Under the pieces are notes generated by a model, which was given only the letters and a program-made list of their open reading frames with translations, ran no database searches and was not told the origin of the DNA. A stretch of DNA of 64,000 nucleotides from Coccinella septempunctata (Eukaryota; Arthropoda; Insecta; Coleoptera; Coccinellidae). This document shows positions 1 through 12,275 of the stretch, one piece after another; position 1 is the stretch's first letter; every line of letters begins with the position of its first letter. The DNA is taken from positions 42,626,943 through 42,690,942 of the forward strand of contig NC_058191.1 of the NCBI RefSeq assembly GCF_907165205.1, read 5' to 3'. The position numbers were made by a program, and so were the translations under genes.

Positions 1-860
1 AGGTAATTTCAGGGAGGTCTAACCCCTTGCTCATTTTTGACCCGAAAAATCGAGATTTTCGAAATCGAGTTTTTGTGCTAGCGTGGAAGCCTTAGCAATG
101 TTGATTATAGAACCGTAAATCCCAATTGGATCAGACGAATATAACAGGAGATATCGCAGATTGAAAATTGCAATTTTTAAAAAATGCCATTTCGGAGATG
201 AAAATCTAAACTAAATAAGATAGCCTTTCGAAATTAGTCGCAAAAGATTCAGCGTGATCGAAAACCTATATTTCCATAACAAAATTCCCAATATCTGGCC
301 TTGTTTAGGAGAAGACTTCGAAGAGCTCTTTGGAGTGCAATTCTCTATCGAATTATCAACTGTTTGGTTTTCTAGAATGTTTAAAACAACTTCAATGAAC
401 TCCATAACCTAAGACTGTAATGGAACATCCTGATTTTCAGACAGAGTAGCAAATAGGTCATTTTGAGGGTGTCTAACCCCTTGCTCATTTTTGACACAAA
501 TAATCGAGATTTTCGAAATCAAATTTTTGTGCTAGGGTAAAAGCCTTAGCAATTTTGATTATAGAACCGGAAATCCTAATTGGATCAAACGAATATAACA
601 GGAGATATCGCAGATTTAAAATTGAAATTTTTGAAAAATGCCAATTCGGAGATTAAAATCTCAACGAAGAAAGATAGGCTTTCGAAAATGCTCGCAATAG
701 ATTTAGCGTGTTCGAAAACCTATATCTTGATACCAAAATTTCAAATATCTGGCAGTGTTTAGGAGAAAATAATTTTTTCCGTTTTTTCACCTTTCATTTT
801 CGAGTTTGCAATTTTTGAAAAATTCCCAAGGTTCGACCAGGATTTTGCTGGACGATAGCT
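1..860 (+). repeat. R5: 454-bp repeat, two tandem units
   Basis: The block starting TAACCCCTTGCTCATTTTTG near position 20 recurs near 474, a period of about 454 bp. The units differ by scattered substitutions and small indels, so they are old. The same unit occurs in reverse orientation at 18775-19073 and 19555-20042. No protein family is recognisable; short open frames inside (for example 580-762) are not conserved between units. The right edge near 800-840 reads into a stretch resembling part of the 175-bp R4 unit (a GAAAAATTCCC-like piece), so R5 and R4 also touch here. The type of element is unknown. Confidence 0.75.
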
Positions 861-1552
861 TATGCCCTAATCTATCAAATATTTCCTGGTCAGTAGAAAA
901 ATATGAAAATTATACGCGGGGCTATTATTGCAGTTCAAAATCTGAGCTTTTTGAGTTAACTACAGGAATTAGAAATTAGAGAGCAAGTTTCCATCCAGCA
1001 TATACAAGGCTTAAGAGGGGATGATGGCTTTTAATTTCGGAAAAGTTCAAAAAATAAGGATTTCGAGTTTTGAATTATTTCTGCGCCCTCCACTCCAACA
1101 CATCAACTGAAGTGATGAACAAAAGCAAACAAAACGCCACATTATCCTCGGGTTCGAATCCCAACCCAATTATCCAATTTCCGCGGATGAACTTCCGACT
1201 TTTTTCGCTTTACGAGCAGCAGGATCCAGGACCTCTCGATTTTTATGTTTTGTTAATCCGCCCCGCTCTCGAAACGAGAGACTGGCTAGGTCCCCTGACA
1301 ACTCCCCCGCCAACCCCCCGAACCGTATCTTTATGACCGCTTTTTTCTACGACTTTATTGTTATCCGGCCAATTAAATTGGCCGGTAACGCGAGGCCTGG
1401 GATGGTTTACGATGCCGCAATTGGAAAAATTAGAAATTTATGCGACGGCCTGCATCGAAGGGTGTGGAATTATGACGGTTGTAGGTTATTATTTCCAATA
1501 ACCGACCGGTGGCGGTGGAAAACTCAAATCTGTATGAGATTTACTTATCATA
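861..1552. other. Repeat-free stretch, CpG-richer in its second half
   Basis: No gene recognised. From about 1190 the GC and CpG content rises. A perfect interrupted palindrome lies at 1365-1385 (arms CCGGCCAATT and AATTGGCCGG around one base), giving two opposed CAATT-type homeodomain-like cores. A second inverted pair, GGTTATT and AATAACC, lies near 1485-1506. This could be host regulatory DNA, but nothing proves it. Confidence 0.35.
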
Positions 1553-2635
1553 TATAGGGTGTTTGTGAACGAATGCGAAGGACTTAGGGAGATGATTCTT
1601 TGATGAAAATAAGCAAGGGTAGTTCCTAGGCTCCACCCTGGAAAGTCTGCTCGAGTACTCGTGTACACTCCTTTGGTATGATATACTCTTTATAACTTGT
1701 ACTCTCATTGATTCTTTTCCATATTCATTCATGGGACTTGACATGTTAGTTTTCTCAGCCTTCAGCACATCTCAAAAATCAACGATTAGTGATTTAACTC
1801 AGTACTCTCTTGTCCTTCTCTTAATTTATCAATTGTTTCTTCTGTTTTACTGATGAACGTTCTAATCGTGCTTACTTGTAAGCAGTTCGTCTCTCTAAAT
1901 GTTGTATTCAATGATAAATTTTTGCACTCTTCAAGACCAACTCACAATGTATAAGTATTATACTATGTTCTTCTCAAATTAATTATGATTGTTCTTTTCA
2001 TTTAATTAATTATTATTGAGCTTCTCATTTAATCAGAATTTATTGCTCTTTTCAAATTATTTTTAATATTCTAGTGCTTCTCAAATTGATCAATTTTGTG
2101 CTTCTCATTTAACTTGTGCGACTCTTGTTCTGCTCATAATTACATTATACTCATTGATCAACTCATATTTAATGTATAGATTTCTCGCTGATGATCAGAC
2201 TTAGACATTGCAGTTTCACCTCTGGCCTATTTTCTCTGTACTCTCGCGTCTTCTCTTTAAAATTCAGTATTCTAACCTTCGCGTTTTCTGATGTAATAAA
2301 AAGGCTCTCGCAATAAATTTTCAATTGATTTCTCTATCACTGTGTAAACGTTGTGTTAATATTGAATTTATTGAACTCCTCAACGTCTAAGTCTGACATC
2401 GAGTGACTTCTCATTTGAACTGCTCTGGACCATCTCTTGTTTTTAGTTGAATAAAGTCTGAGTCTATAGATGTTGTTGATATTAGTTTGCTTTTACTGTA
2501 TTAGCTTCATGCAGGTGACATATTCATTTTATGATTGTTAACGATATTCAATACATGTTTTTATACCATCTCCAACTCAATTATTTTTTCATTCAGTCCA
2601 CTACTCTTTTATTACAAAATCATAACACCCCCGAT
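1553..2635. other. AT-rich non-coding stretch with degenerate TTCTCATTTAAT motifs
   Basis: It opens with ATAGGGTGTTTG near 1553, resembling the ACAGGGTG ends that head several repeats here. From about 1965 to 2115 a loose motif (TGCTTCTCATTTAAT and variants) recurs at 22-30 base spacing, six or so times. No coding potential is recognised. Confidence 0.4.
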
Positions 2636-2639
2636 TTTG

Positions 2640-2770
2640 AACAGAAGGTAATTTCGTTTTTCCAGGGTTGGCATAGCTCATTATGAAAACTTGAAATGGC
2701 TATATCTTTTTATCAGGACCGAATCTGAACAAATTTTTGCAAGTTTGTAGCCCTCCCGAACATTTTGGAA
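2640..2770 (+). repeat. R1 MITE fragment (right half)
   Basis: It holds the R1 segment with GGCATAGCTCATTATGAAAA followed by a TATCTTTTTATCAGGACCGAAT-type stretch, which matches 44060-44130 and 58070-58135. The terminal GTACGAGTCAAAGACTCACC end is missing, so this is a truncated copy. Confidence 0.65.
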
Positions 2771-4828
2771 TGAGCCTTGGAACAATTCGCAACTATGTTT
2801 ATTCTTCCATGGGTGATAGAGAGAGCATCACATCCTGAGGGAGTATCAAAGATAGATGAGAAATGTATGCCGTTTAATCAAATATTCATCGACATGCACT
2901 GTTACCAGATGTATCTCCGAGATTCGAACGCCCGCAATACAAACCTGATCCAATCAGTGCCTTAATCATCTGATAAATGGACGCCAAACATACCTGCAAC
3001 AACAGAATCAATCAGACGTGGAAACCGTTCGATTTGAGGTTGAAACTTGATTAAAATAGCAATCAAAGTAGAAACTTGTCGATGGATAGATTGCCGGAGG
3101 GTCTCTATACGTATGAATGAAGACTTGTTGAAAAAAGCAGTTGATTTGATTGGATTTCATAATTGTCGAGTTTTGAAACAATGGCTTTGGTTGAAAATGA
3201 AATGGATATTGAGATTAAAAAGTCATGAATAGAAAGGTCATCTCCCATCTCCCAATATCGAATGCTGAAGGACCATTATGGTATATGGATGAAAACATTT
3301 AATCTATTCAGAGTAACCAATGTTAGGTACTAGATAGCTATAAGCTATCTGACTTCATAACGAAATGGAAAACATGAAATTCACTTCATTATCTGATAAA
3401 AAATTCAAAAAAGGACTATTCTCCATTACATTAGTTGACAAAATACAACAAGCAGAATAATTCATTCTCGAATAAGAGATGGAAATTCGAATTTATTTCC
3501 ATCAATCCTGGGACACCCTGTACATTGATTGTCCAAACAAATCGAAATTTAAATCTCCCCACTTCCCCCATGTAGGTTTATCCTCCGATAGCTTCGTCGA
3601 CTCATATTTACCCCTGTTGCAAATCAATCTGGGCCATCTCTCTATCCCTGCGAAGGAGGAAAATCACGAACGTTTCAAAACAAATATTTATTTTCAATTA
3701 CGCGTCGCGCCAATCAATTTCAAGTTGAATTAGTTCCGAAGCTGATGGTTTTCCTCGAACGTCGTACGATGGAGTGGGCGTCAAAATGGGCTTCGTTGAC
3801 GGAATATTAAACCCTGTTTTCCTACGATGGCTGCCAAGAAGGAAAACGATGTTTTAATACTTGGATGATTCGATCACCCCTGGTAGGTGCAAACATAGCA
3901 ATGCGACATTTTTTACACTTTCCTATTATTACTTTCTACTCAGCATCAAAGTGAATGTTTTCTTTATAGCACAGACTTTCTGTATCTTATTCCTCTCATC
4001 GCCTGCACTTCCCATGGATATTCTTAGGATGGCATTAAGACTTATCTGTCCATCACGAGATTAAGAGGTGTGAGACCTGTATCGACCTCCAGTTTTCATA
4101 GCAAACAAGCCTTAATATTCTTTCACCTCATCCACAGACAAATATAAGTTGTATTAGTGAGTTAATTCCCTCAGTAATATCTGGCAAGTATAAAATCCGA
4201 TTTGGATTAACCTAAACCTCTAAGTAAACATGAAAGTGACAATTGGGAATAACAATAAAGTTATATTCGAAATTAATCAGCCATTATTCTCCATTCAACA
4301 AAATAAAACCTGAAATTTTCAAATTTGGCTCTTGTAACCTTTCCCAATACATCATGATCCTTCTTATACTCTGGAACGATGTAGTAAATTCTCAAAAAAT
4401 TGTGAGCTAACCTGCTAAGTGATTAGAAGTGACAGCAATACCCTCTCCCTCGAAGTAGGGATGATTGATTGAAGACATACGATAAAATGAGGTTAAAATT
4501 TGCCTCGTCACTATCGTTTATTTTTATCGAAGATGGATGTGTACGGCGCGAGATAGATAGGGGTGTATGAAAATTATCCAAGACGAGACGTTGAAAAATT
4601 GCACCTTAACTGGAGGTGAAAGACCTTTCGTTGCTGGGTTGAGTTTATCCGACAGCGAAAATCAGTTCGCGAACGATGAAGAATTCTTGGAATCTGTTTA
4701 GTGAGTTTTGCCAGAGGGAATTGGATTAGATTCGTTTTTCATCCAACTCATACGAATTATATCCAGTCGGGGAATTCCTGGAGTGTGAGCTTCGAATTTC
4801 ATACAAAAACATTGTTTTCTGTGTTAAA
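2771..4828. other. Non-coding stretch, no gene seen
   Basis: No recognisable protein, RNA or complete element. A GGGACACCCTGTACA sequence at about 3509 is the reverse complement of the TACAGGGTG end shared by several repeats here, suggesting a worn repeat terminus. The rest looks single-copy within the window. Confidence 0.4.
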
Positions 4829-5035
4829 TACAGGGTGAGTCTTTGACTTCTAGAACTACTTTAGCAGTAGATTTTTAGGATGAGAGAAACACTTCCTTCC
4901 TTTACCATTTTTGAAGGATTGAAGAAATTGAATAAATCAATAAAACACTTTGTATCTTGAACCTCAAAATAGACCAACCGTTTAAATATCTCTCTACCCC
5001 TAGCTTCAACTCATTTACCAACTAATCACCCTGTA
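4829..5035. mobile_element. Small inverted-repeat element with TACAGGGTGA ends (R1-related)
   Basis: It begins TACAGGGTGAGTCTTTGAC and ends with the exact reverse complement of the first ten bases, TCACCCTGTA, 207 bp in all. The left 90 bp match the R1 terminal repeat (the GTAGATT-type core followed by a cttCCTTTACCATTTT-type stretch). The right part resembles 51790-51925. It has no coding capacity. Its boundaries are inferred from the ten-base inverted ends only. Confidence 0.5.
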
Positions 5036-5045
5036 TATCGATATG

Positions 5046-5557
5046 AGATTCGCTAGGAAATTTTTGAAGGAAATTAGTGAAATTTAGGAAAAGATTTTGG
5101 GTTCACTGAACCTTTCCTAAAATTTTAAACGTGCAATTTTCCCTCTCCAATTTTTGCGCCATTGTTCGATCCGCCCGCGCGTGAAGTGTAATCAACGGGG
5201 CGACATCATTCACCTCGCACCCCTAGCGGGGGATGCTGCGTCCGTCGGACAATCGACGTTGGAGCATCCGTTTCCGTCCAAATATTTATCGTTGACGGTT
5301 GATTGTTTCCCTACGAGCCCTTTTAGTACATGTAGAATTAATTAAAAGCGGTCGTTAACGTACAAAGCGATCGATCGTTCTTCCCCGAATATGGGGAGAA
5401 GATGACAGGAACAAATGTTGGCTGCACTGCGAAATGCCCCCCAGATTGTTCGATTGCTGTCTGTGGTCGATCGGAATAAGCGATGTTTGTGTTGTTGACA
5501 GAGGAGATGACAGGCTCGTTATGATGCGGAGGCTTTTCAATCAAAGCATCTTCAATA
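5046..5557. other. CpG-rich, repeat-free island (5150-5340) and flanks
   Basis: From 5150 to about 5340 CpG dinucleotides are dense compared with the surrounding AT-rich DNA, and I see no match elsewhere in the window. No family is recognisable in any frame. It is a candidate enhancer or other conserved non-coding DNA, by composition only. Confidence 0.3.
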
Positions 5558-5700
5558 CAGTGTGAGTCTTTGACTCATACAAATATTTTAACAGTAGATT
5601 CTTGAGGTCAAAAGGAACACTTTTTTCCTATACTATTTTCTCCGAATCGGCTCGGTTTAAAAGATACAGACTGTTGAAAAACCATTAAAAAATTTTAGTT
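5558..5700 (+). repeat. R1 MITE fragment (left terminal repeat)
   Basis: It starts ACAGTGTGAGTCTTTGACTC, then runs through the R1 terminal repeat (ACAGTAGATTCTTGAGGTCA, then a CCGAATCGGCTCGGTTTAAA core). It stops soon after the AGACTGTTGAAAA stretch. It is close to 43540-43640 and 57893-57975. Only one end of the element is present. Confidence 0.7.
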
Positions 5701-6414
5701 CTAGTTCTATCTCAGAAACAGATTAAGGCCCAGGGCTTTTAGAGATTCAAAAACAAGCCAGGAAGCGTTTATATCTCCCTCTTCATCATCCATATAATGT
5801 CTGAAAAATTCTCTCCAATATCAACCTAAAAAAAGGTTGAGAGGAGAACCCATTTGGATGGCTCGTGAAAAACCTGTCTAGTATTCTGGTCAGTGCCTCG
5901 CAAGAATTCATTTCCACTCCAACCTCCTCTGACTATCTCATTCGAAAGTCATAAAAGATGAATTATACATCGCAAGATCTTTACGGAAGAAGCGAAAACG
6001 TAACAAACTTTGCAGCGAGAATAGATGAGACGTAAAAAAGAAGGCTGCGGCACCAGACTACCGAGATATAAATAATAAATTCATCTTCGTAACCTCTCGG
6101 GAACTGTCAGTAAAGAGCTTGTAGTACAAGGGATCCGACTGGATTTTTTCACGTAAAACATCGTTTTAGTACATCGAATGATGCCTCTCCGCTTTTCACT
6201 TAGGACGTTCCGTGGGATCCTACATTTTTCATCAGCAATAAGGCAGTGAGTTTTTATTTGTGAATTGATAATTCCACTCAGAAGAGATTCATTTTGAGTC
6301 GATACCCAGGAAATTGGTGGAAAGTACTCCAAACTGGAAAAAATGAATTGGAGAAATTCTTTTTCGAGCTTGCCTTGAAACCAGATATTGAATTTTCTCA
6401 TTCTATAAAACGTA
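5701..6414. other. Non-coding stretch, no gene seen
   Basis: No recognisable gene or complete element. Open frames on both strands overlap at 6081-6545 but resemble no family and share no conserved start. Confidence 0.4.
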
Positions 6415-6700
6415 CAGGGTGGTATCCCCGATTTTCCGACTTTAAAATGAATTTTTCGATAGTCAACGTTAGAGTAGTTTTTCTCTCAATAAAAGTACCC
6501 GTAGATAGAAATGTGATACATATTCTGAAAGAACAACTCTTTTAGTGATAAATCTGAAAATTTCCTCCATCTAGGTGGAACCGTTCGGTCTTGACGAACT
6601 GAACCCAGTTTTTTCAGGATTTTTCGATAGTCACCGTTAGAGTAGTAGTTTATCTGTCAATAAAAGTAACCGTAGATGGAAGTGTGACACAACTCTTGAG
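6415..6700 (-). repeat. R4 satellite-like unit, about 1.5 copies
   Basis: In reverse orientation this carries the R4 core: GATACATATTCTGAAAGAAC, then a GAACCGTTCGGTCTTGACGA stretch, with a second partial unit after it. It begins at a TACAGGGTGG near 6413. It is more diverged from the 61.5-63.6 kb array than that array's units are from each other. Confidence 0.7.
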
Positions 6701-7566
6701 GATTATTTCATTGATTCCATCAAGATACGAAGCGAGGGACGTGGCTGTCTTAGGTCATGTAGCAATGGATCCGACCTTTAGTAATAGGAAATTGTCCGAT
6801 GTATCTGGTGAAAACTCTAGGAGTACTTCGGCATGAGGTAGAAGTTGCCTGTGATGAGATACTTCAAAAGGAACTCGTCAGGAGTATGCCCTGAGGTGTT
6901 CAAGACATCGTGGAGGTCTGGCTGGATTTCTCTCTGAATCGATCACGTGTTTTACCCTGAGACACGTTCATACAAACATTGTTTCAATAAATTCGTTATT
7001 ACTGTGTGTTCTTTTTCACCACGTCAATCGCCACTTGTGGCCACAAGTGGCGATTGTCGTCTACACCCTTGCTTGGTGATGCCCCATTATTCGGGGTCGG
7101 AAAGGGAAAACACCAAAAATTCCTATCGGCATTCTCGGCCTCCTATCGAATTCCCTCGCCGAGCTTGTTACCGTTCCAGAGTCGGATAGATGACGACACA
7201 GAGTGAAATGTCACATCGGCTAAGTGGGAGAATTTGTCTCGAGGGGTAGGCACCAGGTGCGTGAGGGTCAAGGGGGGAGAACCTCCCGGTTTGTGTGTAA
7301 GTCATCAGCGAAATGGCCCCGCCGAAGTGACAAGGTGAGCTATGGGGACGATAATGGATTAGGAGGAAGTTGAGCGAGTGGATGTCGTTAATAACTGCAT
7401 GTGGAGAAGTTGAGGAACGATGATTGGAAGTGATGAGACTCTGGAAGATCGCTGATGAACATCTGCGAAGATGTATTGAAAATTCTTGGCGTGATCTAGG
7501 AAAAAACACGTTGTTTCGGAAGAACCTGAGTACAGCCCTGTCTCATCTGGAATACACCTGAAATAT
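6701..7566. other. Non-coding stretch containing a 40-bp palindrome
   Basis: The only striking structure is the palindrome at 7021-7060, listed separately. Several overlapping open frames (7006-7206, 7168-7509 on the minus strand) match nothing I recognise. Confidence 0.4.
7021..7060. other. Near-perfect 40-bp palindrome without spacer
   Basis: The left half is ACGTCAATCGCCACTTGTGG. The right half is its reverse complement except for one pair (7024 and 7057, both T). The inner 32 bp (7025-7056) are perfect, with the axis between 7040 and 7041. There is no loop, so this is a true cruciform-type palindrome rather than a terminator hairpin. Confidence 0.9.
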
Positions 7567-7890
7567 TGGCGAATATTTCAACGTTTTGTAAAATAAAAGT
7601 ATTCCTCATATTTTCTGAGTATGTTAAAACATTTCAAATATCTGTGGAATTCGAAAAATTGGGTACTCTGGCTGAGTGCAACTCTGGTTGAAAGATTCAC
7701 AGATGTGTTGTGTCACAGATTAAGCTGGTTATTCTGAAGGTGATTCTGTTTTTCCAGGGGTGGCACAGGTCATTATGAAATCTTAAAATGGCTATATTTT
7801 CTCATCAGGACCGAATGGGAAAATTGGTATAGGAAAGAAATGTTTCTTTTGACCTTAAGAATCTACTGTTAACATATTTGTCTTTTCACC
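7567..7890 (+). repeat. R1 MITE fragment (interior and right end)
   Basis: It matches 43860-44165 in order: the TTTTGTAAAATAAAAGTATT stretch, the GAAAAATTGGGTACT segment, the CACAGATGTGT segment, the TTTTCCAGGGGTGGCACAGG segment and the right terminal repeat up to AAGAATCTACTGTTAACATA. The extreme terminus is eroded. Confidence 0.7.
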
Positions 7891-8728
7891 CAGTAGAATC
7901 AGAAAAATAGTCCTGAATAAAAATAATAAAAGAGCAGTAAGTCTTCGACGTAGAAGTCAAGTGACCATGGTCACCTATCGTAGGAGTTACCACGAATTTA
8001 CAACCTACATAGCTTGAGCTTGTTGATGGTCACGAAACCAATGTCACTCGAATCCAAATGATTCTATCCTTAACCTGTAAGTGCTTCTCAAACTTCCAGT
8101 GCCATATGATTGACCTTCCTCTTTCTACATCTGCACTCATGCATTCACCGAAGCATTATCTGCAATTTTGGAGGTTTTTATTTCCACACACTACCTCATG
8201 CAGGATTTCACCCTTGTTTTCCTTCATCTCCACAATCCAAATTCCACCCTTGACCTCTAAACAACCCCAAATTGAATCGCCAACCAGCGGAAGGTCGGCA
8301 AAGGAGCTGTCATCATCGATTACCTCGTCCAAACGTTGCACCAATTAGTTCTCAATACTTGGAATACATCATCGGACGGTATTCGAGCATAGTTTCGGTT
8401 ATTACGTGTCTGGAATGGATGTATACCCCGTGTTCATCCCAGGGAAGATCCCATCAATTATCGAGGGGGAATGTTCGATAACGACTGGAATGGACGAGAT
8501 GTTTGGTGTATCCGCCCGGTGGATATTCAATATTGGTTTTGGAATATGTGATGACTGTGCAGCAGCCTAGGCAGGTAGGTACTAATAGATGAGAAACTTC
8601 ATCGTCCGCATATTGGGGCTTGTATATACCATGTTGTGGTTGATGCCGGTATCGAATGTGGAGGTGGATGTGGTTGAGAGAATGCCTTTCTATTTTACGA
8701 GGAACAAGGGAAATAATTATAGAATATT
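7891..8728. other. Non-coding stretch, no gene seen
   Basis: No recognisable gene, RNA or complete repeat. Frames at 8058-8481 overlap on both strands without family resemblance. Confidence 0.4.
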
Positions 8729-8730
8729 TA

Positions 8731-9842
8731 CTCGAGAGTGTTAGATTAATATAAGGGGAAATACCTGGAGGACCCTGTAGGGTACCTCTACCAAAAATTA
8801 AACCTGTGCATAGGGGGAATTGTCTAGGACATCCTGTCAGAATAGTAAGAAAAAACTCTCATTGTACATACTCGAGCGTGTCAGATTGAGATGGAATGTG
8901 TTTAAAAACATGTTGAAAAATATATATTCTCTTAATCTGACGATTTAAGTGTGTCGAAAATGTGTGGGAGGACGCCAAACTTGCCAATAAAAGTAACGTG
9001 TACATTCTCGAGCGCAGTGGCTTTTTTTCCTATATTGAAGCTATCAATTCAAGAATGAGGAAAAAATATAATCTGACAGTTTCAGCCAGCCCAAGCAATA
9101 AAAATTGGCCATAAAGGTCTAAAAAATCTGTTTTTCTGAATTATCTCCTCTCCTGAGCTTCAAATTATTTTCGCATTCATTATAAAAGTTGTAGAGCATA
9201 ACAGTTTCTACAAATTTTGTCCGAAGCAATTTTTTCTACGTTCGAATGTTTTTGAGATTTATGGCGATAAATGTACTTTACACTGGGTTTCTACTTGACC
9301 TTGGCCTTTCGCATGTGTGGCTTAGCTCCTAGCCCTTATCACCCTCTAACTCGAAAACAGTTGAGAGTATGTAAAATTGCCTCAGACAAAAGTTGCATAG
9401 AATTTCATTATCTACAACTTTCATAATGAATATAGAAACGATTAGAAGTACAGGAAGGGAGATATTTAAAAAAAATCCTTGCTTACATCTTCAAACTTTC
9501 AGACTAAGAAAACCCACCGTGATTAGTCTCAGATTAATGGGTCAACACATCTGCAACACCGAGACTAACGATCTGTATGAAAATCTGACACGCTCGAGTA
9601 TATAGGTACAAGTAACGATTTTTTTTGCATTTTCAAAGGACCGCTGTGACCTTGCGTCACGTCCGAATTGTCAGTCTCTTAAAAATTAGCATACTTTGGG
9701 TCCAATAAACTTATCCTCTAAAAATCTGCTCGAAATTTTTTAACCATTTTCAACTCTTCCGTACGCAAACTGTCAGATTAACATGAACTCATTATCAGAG
9801 ACCCGTAGGGCATATACAGTATCTTAATCTGACACGCTCGAG
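8731..9842. mobile_element. R7: cluster of CTCGAG-ended inverted-repeat elements
   Basis: A CTCGAGCGTGTCAGATT terminus, preceded by TA, occurs at 8871 and as its exact reverse complement ending at 9598 (followed by TA), which defines a 728-bp unit. An outer pair starts at 8731 (CTCGAGAGTGTTAGATTAA, after TA) and ends at 9842 (its inverse, followed by TA). A degenerate CTCGAGCG occurs at 9007. No transposase frame is present. This could be a copy nested inside a relative. However, the sequences after the ends at 9598 and 9842 also resemble each other, so a local duplication is possible. Confidence 0.6.
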
Positions 9843-9845
9843 TAT

Positions 9846-12275
9846 GTACACCTGATGATTTTTTTTACATCTTTAAAAACCTGCAGACGCTTTCCCCACC
9901 GCTGAAAGTGGATACATCATAGAGGATTTGTTTCTTTCTACCACCTAATCTTAAAAATCCATCGTCGGCTCTCCAACTAGAACTGCTTTCGCAATAAAAC
10001 GCCCATGTTTATGGAGCTTTTTTCTTAAAATTCTTGATGAGTCTCCCCTCTTCGTTTGTACACCCAGTTCGAGTCTCTCGTTTTCAATTGGAACTGAAAT
10101 CTTATTGTCGTCTCCCTTAAACGTGAGAATTGCCAGCGAAAGCATATCGAAAATGGAATCGGCCATTTCAAGACAATTGTAAGCATATTTGAGAGACAGT
10201 AATTTCTGATTGGAGTCGTTTTCCTGAACTGAACTGAGGGTTGAAAACCAATAACGAGAACTTGCAACAAATACGTATTAACCACTATGATCTGAAATCG
10301 ATGAGGAAACTGATTCTTTCTGCAATATTGGTTGAATTATATATAAGTACGGTTCTCAAGACATGAAGGTCTCATTTGGTTCATCGATGGCTCTGTGATG
10401 TCCACAGGGACTGGTATGGGGATTGTGGGACCTCGTTTCAATCAATCCACACCCTAGGAAAGAACTTTTCTATGGCTTTAGGCTGAAGTGTAACTTGTTT
10501 TCTTCCCTTTCTTCAACTCCTACTTAAGATAAGGATGCAAAAAAGCAATGTGTGAGCTCAGCTCCAGTAACGTTTTGAATGTTATCTGACATCCGGCACA
10601 CGTAGAGGTTTCTGGAAACAGGATAGCCTTCGTTGGTCCATAACCTACGAAAAGCATCTTGATCATCATCCATAATCCACTACAAATTATTACAACATCT
10701 GAAGAATTTCCTAAGATCTCCCTGCATCTCGCGAATTCCTCCGAGAAATACGTAGATTCAAAGACACCCAGATCCTCTAATAATCCACTCCATCATCTGG
10801 AAACACAGATTTTAAAGTACGAGTAACCGCTTGGCTACAATCACCTCATAACGCGAGGAACTGTCAGCTATCACTGCCACACCGAATTCCTGTCACACCA
10901 TGTGAATTCTTCGCATTGAAACAAACGCCTAGAATACCTTACCGTCTAAGGAATTTACGGCTTGGGAATTGAAGTGCCCGAGAGTATATCGGGGCAGTAA
11001 AGTTTACTCTAATCGCGGCTGGCGTATGGGAACGTCGCTTACAAGTGTAAATGGCGGACAGTGGTTTATGTCCAGGGTATCACGACAGCGTGGAAAGGTC
11101 CCTAAGTTGAAGAGGATTCTTTTACGGCCGGACAGTATATGCGCCAGATGAGTATCCTGGAGCTTTTAGGGGCGAGATGTGGGTCAGAGAGGAATTTTAC
11201 AATGTCTGGATTGGGCGGATACAGAAGGATGACGTTTTACCGGATGTTATTGTATCCAGACAGTTAAAGCCGGTTCTTCTATGTGGTTTACCCTTAACCT
11301 AGATCCTTGATAGTTCATTTCCTTGTTCACTATACTGAGTGACAAAGAAAAGGAAACATCCAGTATTAATGAGTTTATCAGAAAGAATTGATCGGAATAC
11401 AGGGTGTATACATACTTTTATCAGGGATAGAGGACAGCCAGCTGAGTACAGATCGACTATAGAACATTTATTTCTGGCTTTCCCCCGAAAGCTACAGGGT
11501 GTTTTTCGAATTTCATGGAAATTAAAAAAACTTAGACCATCATCAAAGCAAAACTTACGGACAGAATTTCTTGAAACTTGGTGGGTAATTGACACATGGT
11601 GAGATCGAGTCAGGGAGAAATCAATTATTTAAATATTCCAACTCATAAATCCTCACTCAAAGTGTCCAGGTTGAAAATATCACTTTGTATTTCGAATTTC
11701 AAACAGTAGTTTCGTTTTTTAGAAAAACCCTTAGTTAAGCTTCAATACGTGGTACCACTCAAAGTTTTCCCACCCACAATTATTTTTTTATGAATTTTTG
11801 AAACTAGACAAAGTTCGAAAAATTGAATTTATGCAAGTGTTCTACGACCCCCAAGGGATACTCCTTGTGAATCAAAGACTGCAAGATGAACCAATGAAGA
11901 TGTAATGAATTTTCGCTGACGTTTCTCTGGGAAGGCGTCGGTAACATCTTTCATTTTGAGACGCAGCCGTCTACCCTCCGGGATAGAATCGTGCATGATT
12001 GGAAATTTGTCGCGGTGGTTACACAAAAAGATAGTCTATCGTCAGTGAGACCGGGAAACATTTGCGGACCCCTAGGGTACCCCAGACGCTGTAGGCGTCC
12101 CGCTGACTGCGAACGCTGTCGTCGCGACGCCCTAATAAAGACGCAGCAGTCCATGATTTCTGCAGGCGGCTCTTGGTAATATTCGGACGCCGATGATGGG
12201 GGGATTTCGTACGGAATGAAAAGGCGATTCATCGATTTCGAAAAAGTATCCCCAAGTCCTGGATTTCAATAAATC
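9846..12275. other. Long non-coding stretch, no gene seen
   Basis: No recognisable gene in 2.4 kb. ACAGGGTGTATAC at about 11400 and ACAGGGTGTTTTTC at about 11496 look like worn ends of the TACAGGGTG class. At 12030-12140 CpG is dense and the sequence appears single-copy. Open frames of 60-98 codons overlap on both strands here and resemble nothing known to me. Confidence 0.4.

Noticed and set aside
1148..1166. GGTTCGAATCC, a match to the tRNA B-box
   Set aside because: No A-box at the right distance, the T-stem has a mismatch, and no cloverleaf or acceptor stem can be built around it.
11339..11602. 87-codon plus-strand and 98-codon minus-strand frames overlapping each other
   Set aside because: They span an ACAGGGTG-type repeat edge, and neither strand shows a protein family.
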